Origin: CALFCX01 sp041650595
GTDB taxonomy: Bacteria > Margulisbacteria > WOR-1 > JAKLHX01
DNA length: 10,925 nucleotides
Assembly (NCBI GenBank): GCA_041650595.1
Contig: JBAZKW010000030.1
Span: 1-10,925 of the forward strand
Direction: 5' to 3'
This document shows, in pieces, positions 1-6,659 of the stretch; positions within the stretch are counted from its first letter, which is position 1; the number at the start of each line of letters is the position of its first letter. Under the pieces are notes generated by a model. It saw only the letters and a program-made list of their open reading frames with translations, was not told the origin of the DNA and searched no databases. The translations under genes and the position numbers were made by a program.

Positions 1-135
1 AAGAAAACGGGATATGGCTCGCGGGGGAGGATTCGAAATTCTATTGTGAAGAGGATAAACGGATGGAGGCGAGATTAAAGGATTTGTGTCTAAAAAACAA
101 CATCCCGCTTTTTATAAAAAAAGATAAGAATTTTC
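1..135 (+). repeat. Direct repeat copy A (matches 2280-2414)
   Basis: Bases 1-121 are identical to 2280-2400. Bases 122-135 carry three differences (122, 125 and 129), two of them synonymous and one Asn/Asp. Similarity stops abruptly after base 135. The repeat probably extends further upstream outside the window, so this is the visible edge of a larger duplicated unit. Confidence 0.95.
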
Positions 136-173
136 AACAAATTTGCAAGGACCCGATATGCCCTGGGATATGA
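1..173 (+). CDS. C-terminal end of a TMTC/TPR-like protein (partial, paralogue of the next gene)
   Basis: Only the last 57 codons are visible, read from base 3 to the TGA at 171-173. The first 44 of these residues match the C-terminus of the following gene with one substitution (Asn for Asp). The underlying DNA 1-135 matches 2280-2414 at 132 of 135 positions. After that point the two proteins end differently: here with a short tail FQQICKDPICPGI, in the other copy with FPEGWRRFS. This is therefore probably the end of a tandem paralogue of the membrane/TPR glycosyltransferase-like gene, though the rest lies outside the window and its domains are inferred. The stop overlaps the start region of the next gene (ATG at 158, and an ATGA overlap at 170-173), which suggests translational coupling. 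The tail function is unknown. Confidence 0.75.
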   Translation, partial: ENGIWLAGEDSKFYCEEDKRMEARLKDLCLKNNIPLFIKKDKNFQQICKDPICPGI

Positions 174-2440
174 AAGCTATTTTGACATTTAGCAAGAAGC
201 CGGCCGGCAAGTACCCGAAGGTAGGTCTTTTGTTGGCAGTTTTGGCACTGACGGCGATGATTTACTCCTATTTACCGTCGTGTGGTTTTATATTTATGGA
301 TGATGGAAGCTATATAACCGAAAATACTAGCATAAAAAATTTTACACACGCGGGCATCAAAAAAATCGCTCTTTCTTTTTTCAATGAAGAACTTCCCGTC
401 ACTCTCCTGTCGTTTGCGATCGATTACAAATTATGGGGTCTCAATCCGGGGCCCTATCATGCGGAAAACGTTATTCTCCACTTGTTAAACGTTTTGCTTG
501 TATTTTTTTTAATTTATTTAATATGCCAAAAATATGAAGTAGCGTTGTTAACGGCCCTTTTTTTCGGAATCCATCCTTATCGCGTTGAATCCGTGGCCTG
601 GATCGTTGAGCGGAAGGATATGCTCTATGCTTTTTTTTATCTTCTCGGGTTAATAAGTTACATTTTTTATATCAGAAAAAAATTCAAAATACATTTTCTT
701 ATTTTCTCATTGTTCTTTTTTTCGTTGTCCTTAATGTCCAAAACCGCCGCCATTGTTTTTCCGTTCATTCTTTTTTTGATTGATTATTTGGAAAACCGGA
801 AAGTAACCTTTCAGCTTTTTTTTGAAAAAGCCCCGTTTTTTTTCATAGTGGGCATTTTCCTATGGATCCACAGTATGGTTTCACTTGTTTCGACTCAAAC
901 CGCTTATGAGGACGCGGGCTTGAGTTTCGCAAACAGGATTTTTATGGGGTTTTACGCTTTTTCATATTATGTCCTTGGTTTTTTTGCTCCTTATAGCTTT
1001 TCCTTCACACATCTTTATCCCAACGCTAACGATATGGTGGGACTACCCCTCGTTTATTATTTTTCCCCGATTTTTGTTCTCTTGTTTTTATGGGGAATGG
1101 ATCGTTTGATCAAGAAGTCACGGGAAGACCGGAAAGAGATAGTTTTTGGGTTTTTGTTTTTTATTTTTTCCATAGGACTTGTGTTGCACTTGGTGCCTAT
1201 AGGCGGAATTGCTGTGGTTGCGGAACGATACACTTATATGGCTTATCTGGGATTGTTTTTTGTTGTTAGCGGTTTATTCGTAAAATTCATGGCAACTTCG
1301 GGGGCCGGGGCTATCAAGATCAAGAGCCTGCTTTGTATTCTTTTGGCAGCATATATTTTATTTTTTTCTTTGGCCACAGAGCGCAGGTGCCGGATCTGGA
1401 AGAATTCTTTGTTATTACTAAATGAAGTCGTTGAAAAAAATCCAGGCTGGGCCAGTATTTATGATCTAAGAGCGATTGAAAAAGAAAAGAATGGCGACAA
1501 CCAAGGGGCGGCCGAAGACTTTGAAAAAAGTATCCAACTAGCACCGCATCGGGATGACTTATATTTTGATAGGGGATTATTTCGAAAGAGTCGAAAGGAT
1601 TATCGCGGGGCCATCTCAGATCTTTCGAGGGCCATTAAATTGCGTCCTGATTTCTTTCGCGCATTTGTTGTAAGAGGCACTGTTTACATAGAGCTCGGAG
1701 ATTATCCGGCTGCCATTGTTGATTATTCCAAGGCAATCGCATTAAATCCCAATCGTTCAGAACCTTACTTGGGACGGGGAGTTGTTAAGTTTCGTTTGCA
1801 TGACCCGGAAGGAGCGCTATTGGATTATTCGATGTCGATTCGATTAAATCCGTCTTTTGATTTGGCTTATTTTAATCGCGGGATGGTTTACTTGTCTCAA
1901 GGGAGGTTTAACGAGGCGTTGGGCGATTTCAGCCAAGCTTTGAAAATAGATCCCCGAATGGAAGGGGCTTATTTCAACCGGGCGGTTTGTTATTTTCACA
2001 AAAAAGAATATACGAAAGCATGGAAGGATATTCATAAGATCCAGCAAATGGGGGGGATTGTTCCCGAGCAGTTTTTAAAAGAACTAGGCTCTAAAATGCA
2101 GGAACTTGAAAAATATCCTTCAAGAGTCAAAGGTCTTTCGGTGTTTTTTGTTTTCCGTCAAATTGCCCAACCCCTAAATCTCCCGCGAGGTTTTTCGATG
2201 AAGGAAGGATCAAGAGTTCTTTCGATGCCCGACGCAGATGCGTTGGTTGACTTTGTTCTTAAACAAGAGAAAACCGTTCAAGAAAACGGGATATGGCTCG
2301 CGGGGGAGGATTCGAAATTCTATTGTGAAGAGGATAAACGGATGGAGGCGAGATTAAAGGATTTGTGTCTAAAAAACAACATCCCGCTTTTTATAAAAAA
2401 GGACAAGGATTTTCCGGAAGGCTGGCGAAGGTTTAGTTAG
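158..2440 (+). CDS. TMTC-like polytopic membrane glycosyltransferase with C-terminal TPR repeats
   Basis: The product is about 760 residues. The N-terminal half is a polytopic membrane region beginning with a hydrophobic segment at about residues 24-41, then an acidic MDDGSY motif (Asp48-Asp49) in the first external loop. Next come the conserved strings HPYRVESVAW (139-148) and ERKD (151-154). These are hallmarks of bacterial relatives of TMTC-type O-mannosyltransferases (GT-C fold, lipid-linked sugar donors). Residues 429 to about 631 hold six TPR units, each with a Y/F..R motif at about 34-residue spacing; in this family TPRs are thought to present or bind acceptor protein. A C-terminal module of about 100 residues has no recognised fold. 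ATG 158 is chosen because AAGGA at 147-151 lies 6 bases upstream; TTG 143 and ATG 170 are alternatives. A likely role is transfer of sugar to proteins or glycans outside the inner membrane. The family call is fairly firm, the activity is inferred. The membrane half is rich in T-runs and has lower GC than the downstream operon. Confidence 0.8.
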   Translation: MPWDMKAILTFSKKPAGKYPKVGLLLAVLALTAMIYSYLPSCGFIFMDDGSYITENTSIKNFTHAGIKKIALSFFNEELPVTLLSFAIDYKLWGLNPGPYHAENVILHLLNVLLVFFLIYLICQKYEVALLTALFFGIHPYRVESVAWIVERKDMLYAFFYLLGLISYIFYIRKKFKIHFLIFSLFFFSLSLMSKTAAIVFPFILFLIDYLENRKVTFQLFFEKAPFFFIVGIFLWIHSMVSLVSTQTAYEDAGLSFANRIFMGFYAFSYYVLGFFAPYSFSFTHLYPNANDMVGLPLVYYFSPIFVLLFLWGMDRLIKKSREDRKEIVFGFLFFIFSIGLVLHLVPIGGIAVVAERYTYMAYLGLFFVVSGLFVKFMATSGAGAIKIKSLLCILLAAYILFFSLATERRCRIWKNSLLLLNEVVEKNPGWASIYDLRAIEKEKNGDNQGAAEDFEKSIQLAPHRDDLYFDRGLFRKSRKDYRGAISDLSRAIKLRPDFFRAFVVRGTVYIELGDYPAAIVDYSKAIALNPNRSEPYLGRGVVKFRLHDPEGALLDYSMSIRLNPSFDLAYFNRGMVYLSQGRFNEALGDFSQALKIDPRMEGAYFNRAVCYFHKKEYTKAWKDIHKIQQMGGIVPEQFLKELGSKMQELEKYPSRVKGLSVFFVFRQIAQPLNLPRGFSMKEGSRVLSMPDADALVDFVLKQEKTVQENGIWLAGEDSKFYCEEDKRMEARLKDLCLKNNIPLFIKKDKDFPEGWRRFS
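2280..2414 (+). repeat. Direct repeat copy B (matches 1-135)
   Basis: This is the second copy of the repeat at the window start, offset by 2279 bases. It encodes the last part of the C-terminal module of the TMTC-like protein. The offset is close to one full gene length, as expected for a tandem gene duplication. Confidence 0.95.
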
Positions 2441-2444
2441 AGAA

Positions 2445-2493
2445 AAAGAAGATATGTGAATTTATCATCAAAAAATATCTTCAGATCTTCTTT
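2445..2493 (+). terminator. AT-rich inverted repeats after the TMTC-like gene, possible terminator
   Basis: Five bases after the stop, AAAGAAGAT (2445-2453) pairs with ATCTTCTTT (2485-2493). An alternative pairing is GAAGATAT (2448-2455) with ATATCTTC (2475-2482). The stems are perfect but AT-rich with long loops, and no clear U-tract follows, so a working terminator is uncertain. The remaining bases to 2561 show no gene. Confidence 0.3.
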
Positions 2494-2561
2494 GTCTCAT
2501 AATCAGGGAAGATGGTTTTATCGGTGCTTATTTTGACGAGAAGCTTATTGATAAAGAATAA

Positions 2562-2574
2562 AAGCGGTTTCATA
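2562..2574 (+). repeat. Outer terminal inverted repeat, left
   Basis: AAGCGGTTTCATA is the exact reverse complement of 3729-3741. It is taken as the outermost end of the element because similarity stops just beyond it on both sides. Confidence 0.65.
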
Positions 2575-2602
2575 GGTATCTCTAACCCCTTTTGCTGTAA
2601 TG

Positions 2603-2633
2603 TCATTGCGGGTGTAATGGTCAAAAAGTGTTG
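2603..2633 (+). repeat. Inner (subterminal) inverted repeat, left
   Basis: This 31-base block begins TCATTGCG and ends GTCAAAAAGTGTTG. It matches the reverse complement of 3672-3702 at 27 of 31 positions. It is separated from the outer repeat by 28 unrelated bases on this side (26 on the other). Its inner end runs into the last codons of the transposase. Confidence 0.8.
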
Positions 2634-3580
2634 TTATTTTGAAGGTGGCAGTACCAGTTGAGATAACTCAGTCTGTGCTGTTTTGATAAGCCCCGATGTC
2701 TTTGGTAGTTGGATTTTAAGCGGGAGTAAAAGCCTTCTAATGCGTTGGTCGTGTGGTGGACATTGGGATCTTTGAGATAATGAAACATGTCGGGGAGAAC
2801 GTTTTTAAGTAAGGCCATGGTTCGCTTGAGGTCTTTGGTTGCAACGGAATCGTTAGGCAAAGCATGAACTGATGCTTGGTGAGTTGTGAGCCAGCGATAA
2901 TAAAGCTCAAAAAAGAAGTCGCGATCTTTGAAAGATTTGATAGAAGCAAGGGTGCTTAAAATAGCGCGTAGTTCGCATCCGGCTTGTGTTTTAGGAAAGG
3001 TACGAAGCCATCTCAGGCCTTCTCTTTGGATGTGATAAAGACATCTTTGGATTTTAATTTCGGGCCAAACTTCACGAACGGCACGCATCACGGATAGTTC
3101 GCCATCCATGATAACGTAGAGCGGATTTTAAGCCGTTGGCTTTTAGTTTTTCAAGCTACGGGAAAGTGCTTTTAAATCCTTCTTTGGGAGCGTAAGTGTG
3201 AGCGATGATCTCCTGCGTTACGGTGTCCATAAGACACATGAAGCATCCGTCTTGGTGAAAGTACGTGGCGTCATAGATGATGTAAGGATGAGCCGAGTAG
3301 GCAATGTTTTGTTGAGGGAATTGCGAGAGCCAATAGTTTTTGATCCGTGTGAGTTTGGCGGGGCTGTGGCCTGAAAGTTGACTGAGCTGCCGGACGGAAT
3401 AGGCTTCGCGAATCCAGAGTTCGAACCACCGTTGTTCGCGAAATGTTTTATTGTGAGGGTTTTTCCAGGTGAAGGTTTTAAGACAGGCAAGACAGCGGAA
3501 ACGTTGTTTGTTCAGCCTTGTTTTACCGTAACGCCTAACGCGTGAAGATGAGCAGGATAGACAATGCTTTTTTTGAGCAT
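2621..3580 (-). pseudogene. Transposase, zinc ribbon plus IS256/MULE-like DDE core, frame broken
   Basis: Read on the minus strand from ATG 3580-3578 (AAAGGG 8 bases upstream), the intact protein would be about 319 residues. The order is a zinc ribbon with two CxxC pairs (CLSC and CLAC), a helix-turn-helix-like stretch (SVRQLSQLSG), then the DDE core. Catalytic residues are visible: Asp in IIYDATYF (codon 3270-3272), Asp in VIMDGE (3104-3106) and Glu in TNALEGF (2735-2737), with the C..H motif RCLYHI after the second Asp. Three lesions interrupt it. An A7 run (3568-3574) is one base short for continuity. There is an amber codon at 3156-3158 where CAG would restore the frame. An extra A lies in the A-run before the VIMDGE segment (about 3126-3129). 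The largest readable pieces are 3156-3593 and 2621-3109. Transposition by this copy is unlikely unless frameshifting and readthrough occur. Assigning it to IS256 or a related family is tentative. Confidence 0.85.
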
Positions 3581-3592
3581 TCTTGAGGGCCC

Positions 3593-3614
3593 TTTATTGA
3601 ACGGTTTCAATAAA
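3593..3614. repeat. Hairpin just upstream of the transposase start
   Basis: TTTATTGAA and TTCAATAAA form a perfect 9-bp stem around a CGGT loop. It lies 13 bases upstream of the transposase ATG on the minus strand. It could shield the translation start or be a transposase binding site. TTTATTGAAC recurs at 3708-3717 near the right end. Confidence 0.5.
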
Positions 3615-3671
3615 CTCAGTTCAAAATAGCGCTATCATACTGAAAAGCAAGATACTTACGAAACGAACCAG

Positions 3672-3702
3672 CAACACTTTTTGACAATTATGCGCGCAAT
3701 GA
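3672..3702 (-). repeat. Inner (subterminal) inverted repeat, right
   Basis: This is the partner of 2603-2633, with 27 of 31 bases matching in reverse complement. The conserved core CAACACTTTTTGAC faces the element interior. Confidence 0.8.
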
Positions 3703-3728
3703 CGGTGTTTATTGAACTTACGACGACT

Positions 3729-3741
3729 TATGAAACCGCTT
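3729..3741 (-). repeat. Outer terminal inverted repeat, right
   Basis: TATGAAACCGCTT is the exact reverse complement of 2562-2574. Confidence 0.65.
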
Positions 3742-3846
3742 CAGTAAGGTTCGATATTACTTGATGCCTCTTGTTTTCTAGAGGATATTCTCTTTTATTT
3801 CCCGACCAGCCAAAGCTTCCTTCTTGTCTTTCCATTAAGAAAAACC

Positions 3847-3875
3847 TTGGGTAAGCCGAAAATAAAATGTAGTAT
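3847..3875 (+). promoter_or_regulatory. Candidate sigma70-type promoter for the secretion operon
   Basis: TTGGGT (3847-3852) and TAGTAT (3870-3875) are separated by 17 bases, the ideal spacing. The boxes match consensus at only 3 and 4 of 6 positions. This is the best candidate I see in 3742-3943, the stretch between the IS and the first operon gene. That stretch otherwise holds no supported gene and has pyrimidine-rich sequence at about 3760-3840. The organism's promoter consensus is unknown. Confidence 0.3.
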
Positions 3876-3883
3876 ACAGCACT

Positions 3884-3901
3884 AGATTTCATGAGAAATC
3901 T
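3884..3901 (+). promoter_or_regulatory. Small hairpin in the operon leader
   Basis: AGATTTC and GAAATCT form a perfect 7-bp stem with an ATGA loop, 9 bases downstream of the candidate -10 box and 42 bases before the first gene. It could be an operator or an mRNA leader hairpin. It has no U-tract, so it is not a good terminator. Function is unproven. Confidence 0.3.
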
Positions 3902-3943
3902 ATCTGGACGTATGGAACCTTTCACTGCAAGGGGGCTGGCCCT

Positions 3944-5092
3944 ATGCAAAAACTCATCAACAAAAAAATCACAATTGCCCATAAAAGTGGTCAGAATGTC
4001 TCGGGGCCGTTGTCTTCCGGGAAAGGGTTCACTCTTTTCAGTTTTTTTACCTCTTCAAATGTTAAAACATGCGAGAAAGACACCGCAACTCTTCTAAAGG
4101 AGCCGGTTCTCAAAAGTTGTTCTCAACTTAATACCCCGCGAGCTGATCTCATCGCAGTCAAGAATTGGGTCGCTCTGGAAGAAAAGATTGTCCACGACTA
4201 TAAGGGGCAAAAAGCAGCTTATTCCGAGAGCGCCGTTCTTTCGCCAAAAAGTCCGGCGAAACAACTTCTACCGGCATTTGAAACTTTTGCCACCCAGACC
4301 GTAGGTCTGTTGCTCCCCAATATTTCTAAACTTAAAAATCCTCTTCATGGCTCAAAAAAAGTTTTCTCGAATACCGTAGGATTTTTGCTGGTATGCGGAC
4401 TGCTTGTAGCGGGGGCTTTCATTCCCGGGCATGTTCAAGAAACTTTTTCGGATCGCGAAACCACACAGAAACTTTTACAACTTCAAAGTAAAAAAGAACA
4501 ACAAAGACGATCTTATGCTGAACTTAAGGACACTTCGGAGAATCGAAGTACAGAAATGAAATGGCTGAATAGCCAGCTTCATGACATGACCTTGGAATTA
4601 AAAACGACTAAAACCGATGAGATGATCCATGACCAAGATCTTGAAAAAAAATACCGCGAAGAACTCATGAAGACCGCCATCCGCTATGAATCAGAACTTG
4701 CTGCTTTGCGAGACGCAGTTCAGACCCAGAACGCTATCGTGAATGCTCTCAAAACTCAGAGTCAGGCTTTTGAAAAAATCATTAGTCAAACTGGTGCGTT
4801 CACCCTTTCGGGTGCTACCGACGGCCTTTCACAAGAACCACTTTCAGCGGGCGGGACTTCCGCATCTCAAGGGGAGGTCATCTCGGTCAATAAGAGGCAA
4901 GGTTTCGTTGTGCTCAATATGGGTGTTGCTCAAGGAGCCCGTCCCGGGCGCTGGATCACGATCTCCCGGGGAGGCCTCGGACTGGCGGTCGGGCGTGTTG
5001 ATCGGGTTTATCCTACTATGTCTGTTGCTATGCCCCGCACTGCGGGCGCGTTACAAGTGATCCAAGAGGGCGATAGCGTTTCTTTTTCTTAA
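3944..5092 (+). CDS. Membrane-anchored coiled-coil protein heading the secretion/pilus operon (unassigned)
   Basis: I do not recognise a named family for this 382-residue protein. It has a hydrophilic N-terminal region of about 140 residues with no signal peptide, one membrane segment at about 144-161, and a Lys/Glu/Gln-rich coiled coil at about 171-283. A low-complexity Ser/Gly linker (286-308) leads to a C-terminal beta-rich domain (309-382). That domain contains GEVISVNKRQGFVVLNMGV, a G-A-R-P-G turn, G.VGRV and a final EGDSV. Such small beta domains (V..GFVVLN.G...G...G) are familiar in envelope proteins of PVC-type bacteria, often behind a coiled coil. The expected topology is N-in, with coiled coil and beta domain in the periplasm. 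The start ATG has AAGGGGG 8 bases upstream. It lies 24 bases before the PilM-PilN gene in the same direction, so it is probably an extra structural or accessory part of the same machine (inference). Confidence 0.75.
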   Translation: MQKLINKKITIAHKSGQNVSGPLSSGKGFTLFSFFTSSNVKTCEKDTATLLKEPVLKSCSQLNTPRADLIAVKNWVALEEKIVHDYKGQKAAYSESAVLSPKSPAKQLLPAFETFATQTVGLLLPNISKLKNPLHGSKKVFSNTVGFLLVCGLLVAGAFIPGHVQETFSDRETTQKLLQLQSKKEQQRRSYAELKDTSENRSTEMKWLNSQLHDMTLELKTTKTDEMIHDQDLEKKYREELMKTAIRYESELAALRDAVQTQNAIVNALKTQSQAFEKIISQTGAFTLSGATDGLSQEPLSAGGTSASQGEVISVNKRQGFVVLNMGVAQGARPGRWITISRGGLGLAVGRVDRVYPTMSVAMPRTAGALQVIQEGDSVSFS

Positions 5093-5116
5093 CGGAACTT
5101 TAACTCCGGGAGAATC

Positions 5117-6646
5117 ATGTCAAAAGGTGTTGGTGTTTACATCGGCCGTAATGAAGTAATCGCAGTTTCTGCGCGTCGTACAATGACCGGACCTCAGATT
5201 ATATCTTTCGCGATTGAAGCCATTAATCCAGAAGACTTGAAGGGGTCCCCATTTGGTGAAGAAGCCAAAAGAATTAAAAAAATAAGTCCCGAAGCGCGAG
5301 CTATTCTCAAAGCTCTTGAAAAGATCAAAGAGCCCAGAGCTTTTGTAAACGTAGCTGTCAGCCCGTTACAGGTCGTGACCCGTCATTTTAGTATGCCGAT
5401 TGTCCCCAAAAAAGATGAGCCGGGCGCAGTCCGTAATGAAGCCAGCCGCTACATTCCATTCAAAATCTCCGAAACGGCGCTGGATTATCACGCCTATCTG
5501 ACCCACAAGAACGTTATTTCGATTACGGTCACGGCGATCCGCAGAGAAATTCTTGAGGAGTATTTGGAAGACCTGCGTTCAGTCTCCGCAAAAACACTTG
5601 TAGTGGAGCCAGTCTATAACGCCGTTGGCCGTGCGTTCTCGGCCTTTAATACAGTCGAACAGACCAAAACCTATGGATTTGTAGTTCTTCAGTCCGACGG
5701 GAATGTAAACGTGACGCTCACTTCCAAAGGTATTGTGTACCTTTCCCACGATTTTCTTTTAGGCGGGAAAGTAGAAGAAGATAAAATGCGATTTTATAAT
5801 GAGCTTATGGCTTCCATAGACTACTTTTACAAACTGACCGGAGGTGAGGCCATCGGGCAGATTTTTTTAGACGGTGTCGGAGATCTTAAAATGTGGGTTG
5901 AGCATTTGGATCACGCGTTCAACCATGCAATCCGTTTTGATGTTGCGAATTTACCCAATGCGAAAAACCTTCCGGTGGAAATGCTTCATGCAGTGTTAGT
6001 GGCCTTTGGATTGGCGCTCCGATCTCTGGGGTATCGTTCCCCGATGGGAGATATTCAGCTGTTACCCAAAACAGAACGCAGGTCCGATCTTCTACAGCTT
6101 CTGAGGTTCTTGGGGCTTGAGTGTCTTTTGATTTTTATCCTCTTCGCCTTGGTCCGTTTTGTCGCTTTTCGACCGCATCTGATACATCTGGAAAGCCAAA
6201 ATGGCGCGATTCTGGAACTTGCGGAGCAGGAGTTTCCCACGCTCGCCTCGCGTCCTACCGAAGATCTGATGGCCGAAAAAGAAAAAATAAACGAAAAAAT
6301 TGGACAATTAAATAAGTTTTTCAGCGATAAAGTTTTGGCTACCAGCCTTATGATGTCTCTTGGAGAAGGACTGCCCAAAGCAATTTCATTTGATTACATT
6401 TCAATCGAAGATGTTCCCGGGAAAGAAACATTACAAGGCGGAAAGAAGAAAAAGCGTTTGAATGCGAGGGGGATCTGTTATCTTGGAAATGCTGAAAAAG
6501 AAACAGAGGCTGTTACCGCTTGGATAAAAACTCTTAGTGAGAAAAAAAACATGATGGATTGTTTTGCGGAAATTAAACTGGAAGAGATCAAACGGGAAAA
6601 GCTTCAGGGCCATGAGCTTACGCGTTTTCGGGTACTTGGGGAGTGA
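5117..6646 (+). CDS. PilM-PilN fusion / GspL-like inner-membrane platform protein
   Basis: This 509-residue protein joins two units that are separate genes in most type IV pilus operons. Residues 1 to about 310 are PilM-like (actin-like fold): GVYIGRNEV at 6-14, RNEASRYIPFKI at 106-117, and LDYHAY at 122-127. DIQLLPKTERR at 312-322 resembles the INLLP-type motif at the N-terminus of PilN, which in known systems docks onto PilM. It is followed by one membrane segment (about 333-350), a short coiled coil (about 357-403) and a periplasmic ferredoxin-like PilN domain to the end. GspL has the same overall plan, so it may be read as GspL. It should sit in the inner membrane, linking the cytoplasmic ATPase to the PilO- and PilP-like proteins. 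GGGAG lies 4 bases before the ATG. Nucleotide-contact motifs of the actin fold look degenerate. Confidence 0.85.
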   Translation: MSKGVGVYIGRNEVIAVSARRTMTGPQIISFAIEAINPEDLKGSPFGEEAKRIKKISPEARAILKALEKIKEPRAFVNVAVSPLQVVTRHFSMPIVPKKDEPGAVRNEASRYIPFKISETALDYHAYLTHKNVISITVTAIRREILEEYLEDLRSVSAKTLVVEPVYNAVGRAFSAFNTVEQTKTYGFVVLQSDGNVNVTLTSKGIVYLSHDFLLGGKVEEDKMRFYNELMASIDYFYKLTGGEAIGQIFLDGVGDLKMWVEHLDHAFNHAIRFDVANLPNAKNLPVEMLHAVLVAFGLALRSLGYRSPMGDIQLLPKTERRSDLLQLLRFLGLECLLIFILFALVRFVAFRPHLIHLESQNGAILELAEQEFPTLASRPTEDLMAEKEKINEKIGQLNKFFSDKVLATSLMMSLGEGLPKAISFDYISIEDVPGKETLQGGKKKKRLNARGICYLGNAEKETEAVTAWIKTLSEKKNMMDCFAEIKLEEIKREKLQGHELTRFRVLGE

Positions 6647-6659
6647 GAGGCATTAGAAT

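Larger units (their letters stand above)
2562..3741 (-). mobile_element. Degenerate insertion sequence, IS256/MULE-like transposase
   Basis: The element of about 1.18 kb is bounded by inverted repeats: an outer 13-bp perfect pair (2562-2574 and 3729-3741) and an inner 31-bp pair (2603-2633 and 3672-3702, 27 of 31 matching). It contains a single minus-strand transposase gene that is now broken. No 8- or 9-bp target-site duplication was found by eye next to the outer repeats, so either the exact ends are wrong, or the duplication has decayed or was lost. It sits between the TMTC-like gene and the secretion operon and disrupts neither visible gene. The family label rests on transposase motifs only. 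Confidence 0.75.

Noticed and set aside
143..157. TTG start giving five extra N-terminal residues for the TMTC-like protein
   Set aside because: ATG 158 has AAGGA at a good distance. The TTG has no such site in front of it and lies deeper in the preceding gene.
3218..3490. Open frame of 90 codons on the minus strand
   Set aside because: It is out of frame with the recognisable zinc-ribbon and DDE protein, which runs through the same bases in another frame.
2554..3749. Target-site duplication flanking the IS
   Set aside because: The 8 or 9 bases outside the outer repeats differ (AAGAATAA and CAGTAAGG), and shifting the ends inward did not give a match.
3760..3785. Possible terminator CCTCT...AGAGG between the IS and the operon
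   Set aside because: The stem has only 5 pairs, and the following T-rich stretch is interrupted.
3728..3982. 84-codon minus-strand open frame across the leader
   Set aside because: It runs from the IS end through the leader into the next gene's start, with no recognisable motif or upstream signal.
3891..4097. 68-codon plus-strand open frame starting in the leader hairpin
   Set aside because: It overlaps the start of the coiled-coil protein in another frame, has no convincing ribosome-binding site and resembles no known peptide.
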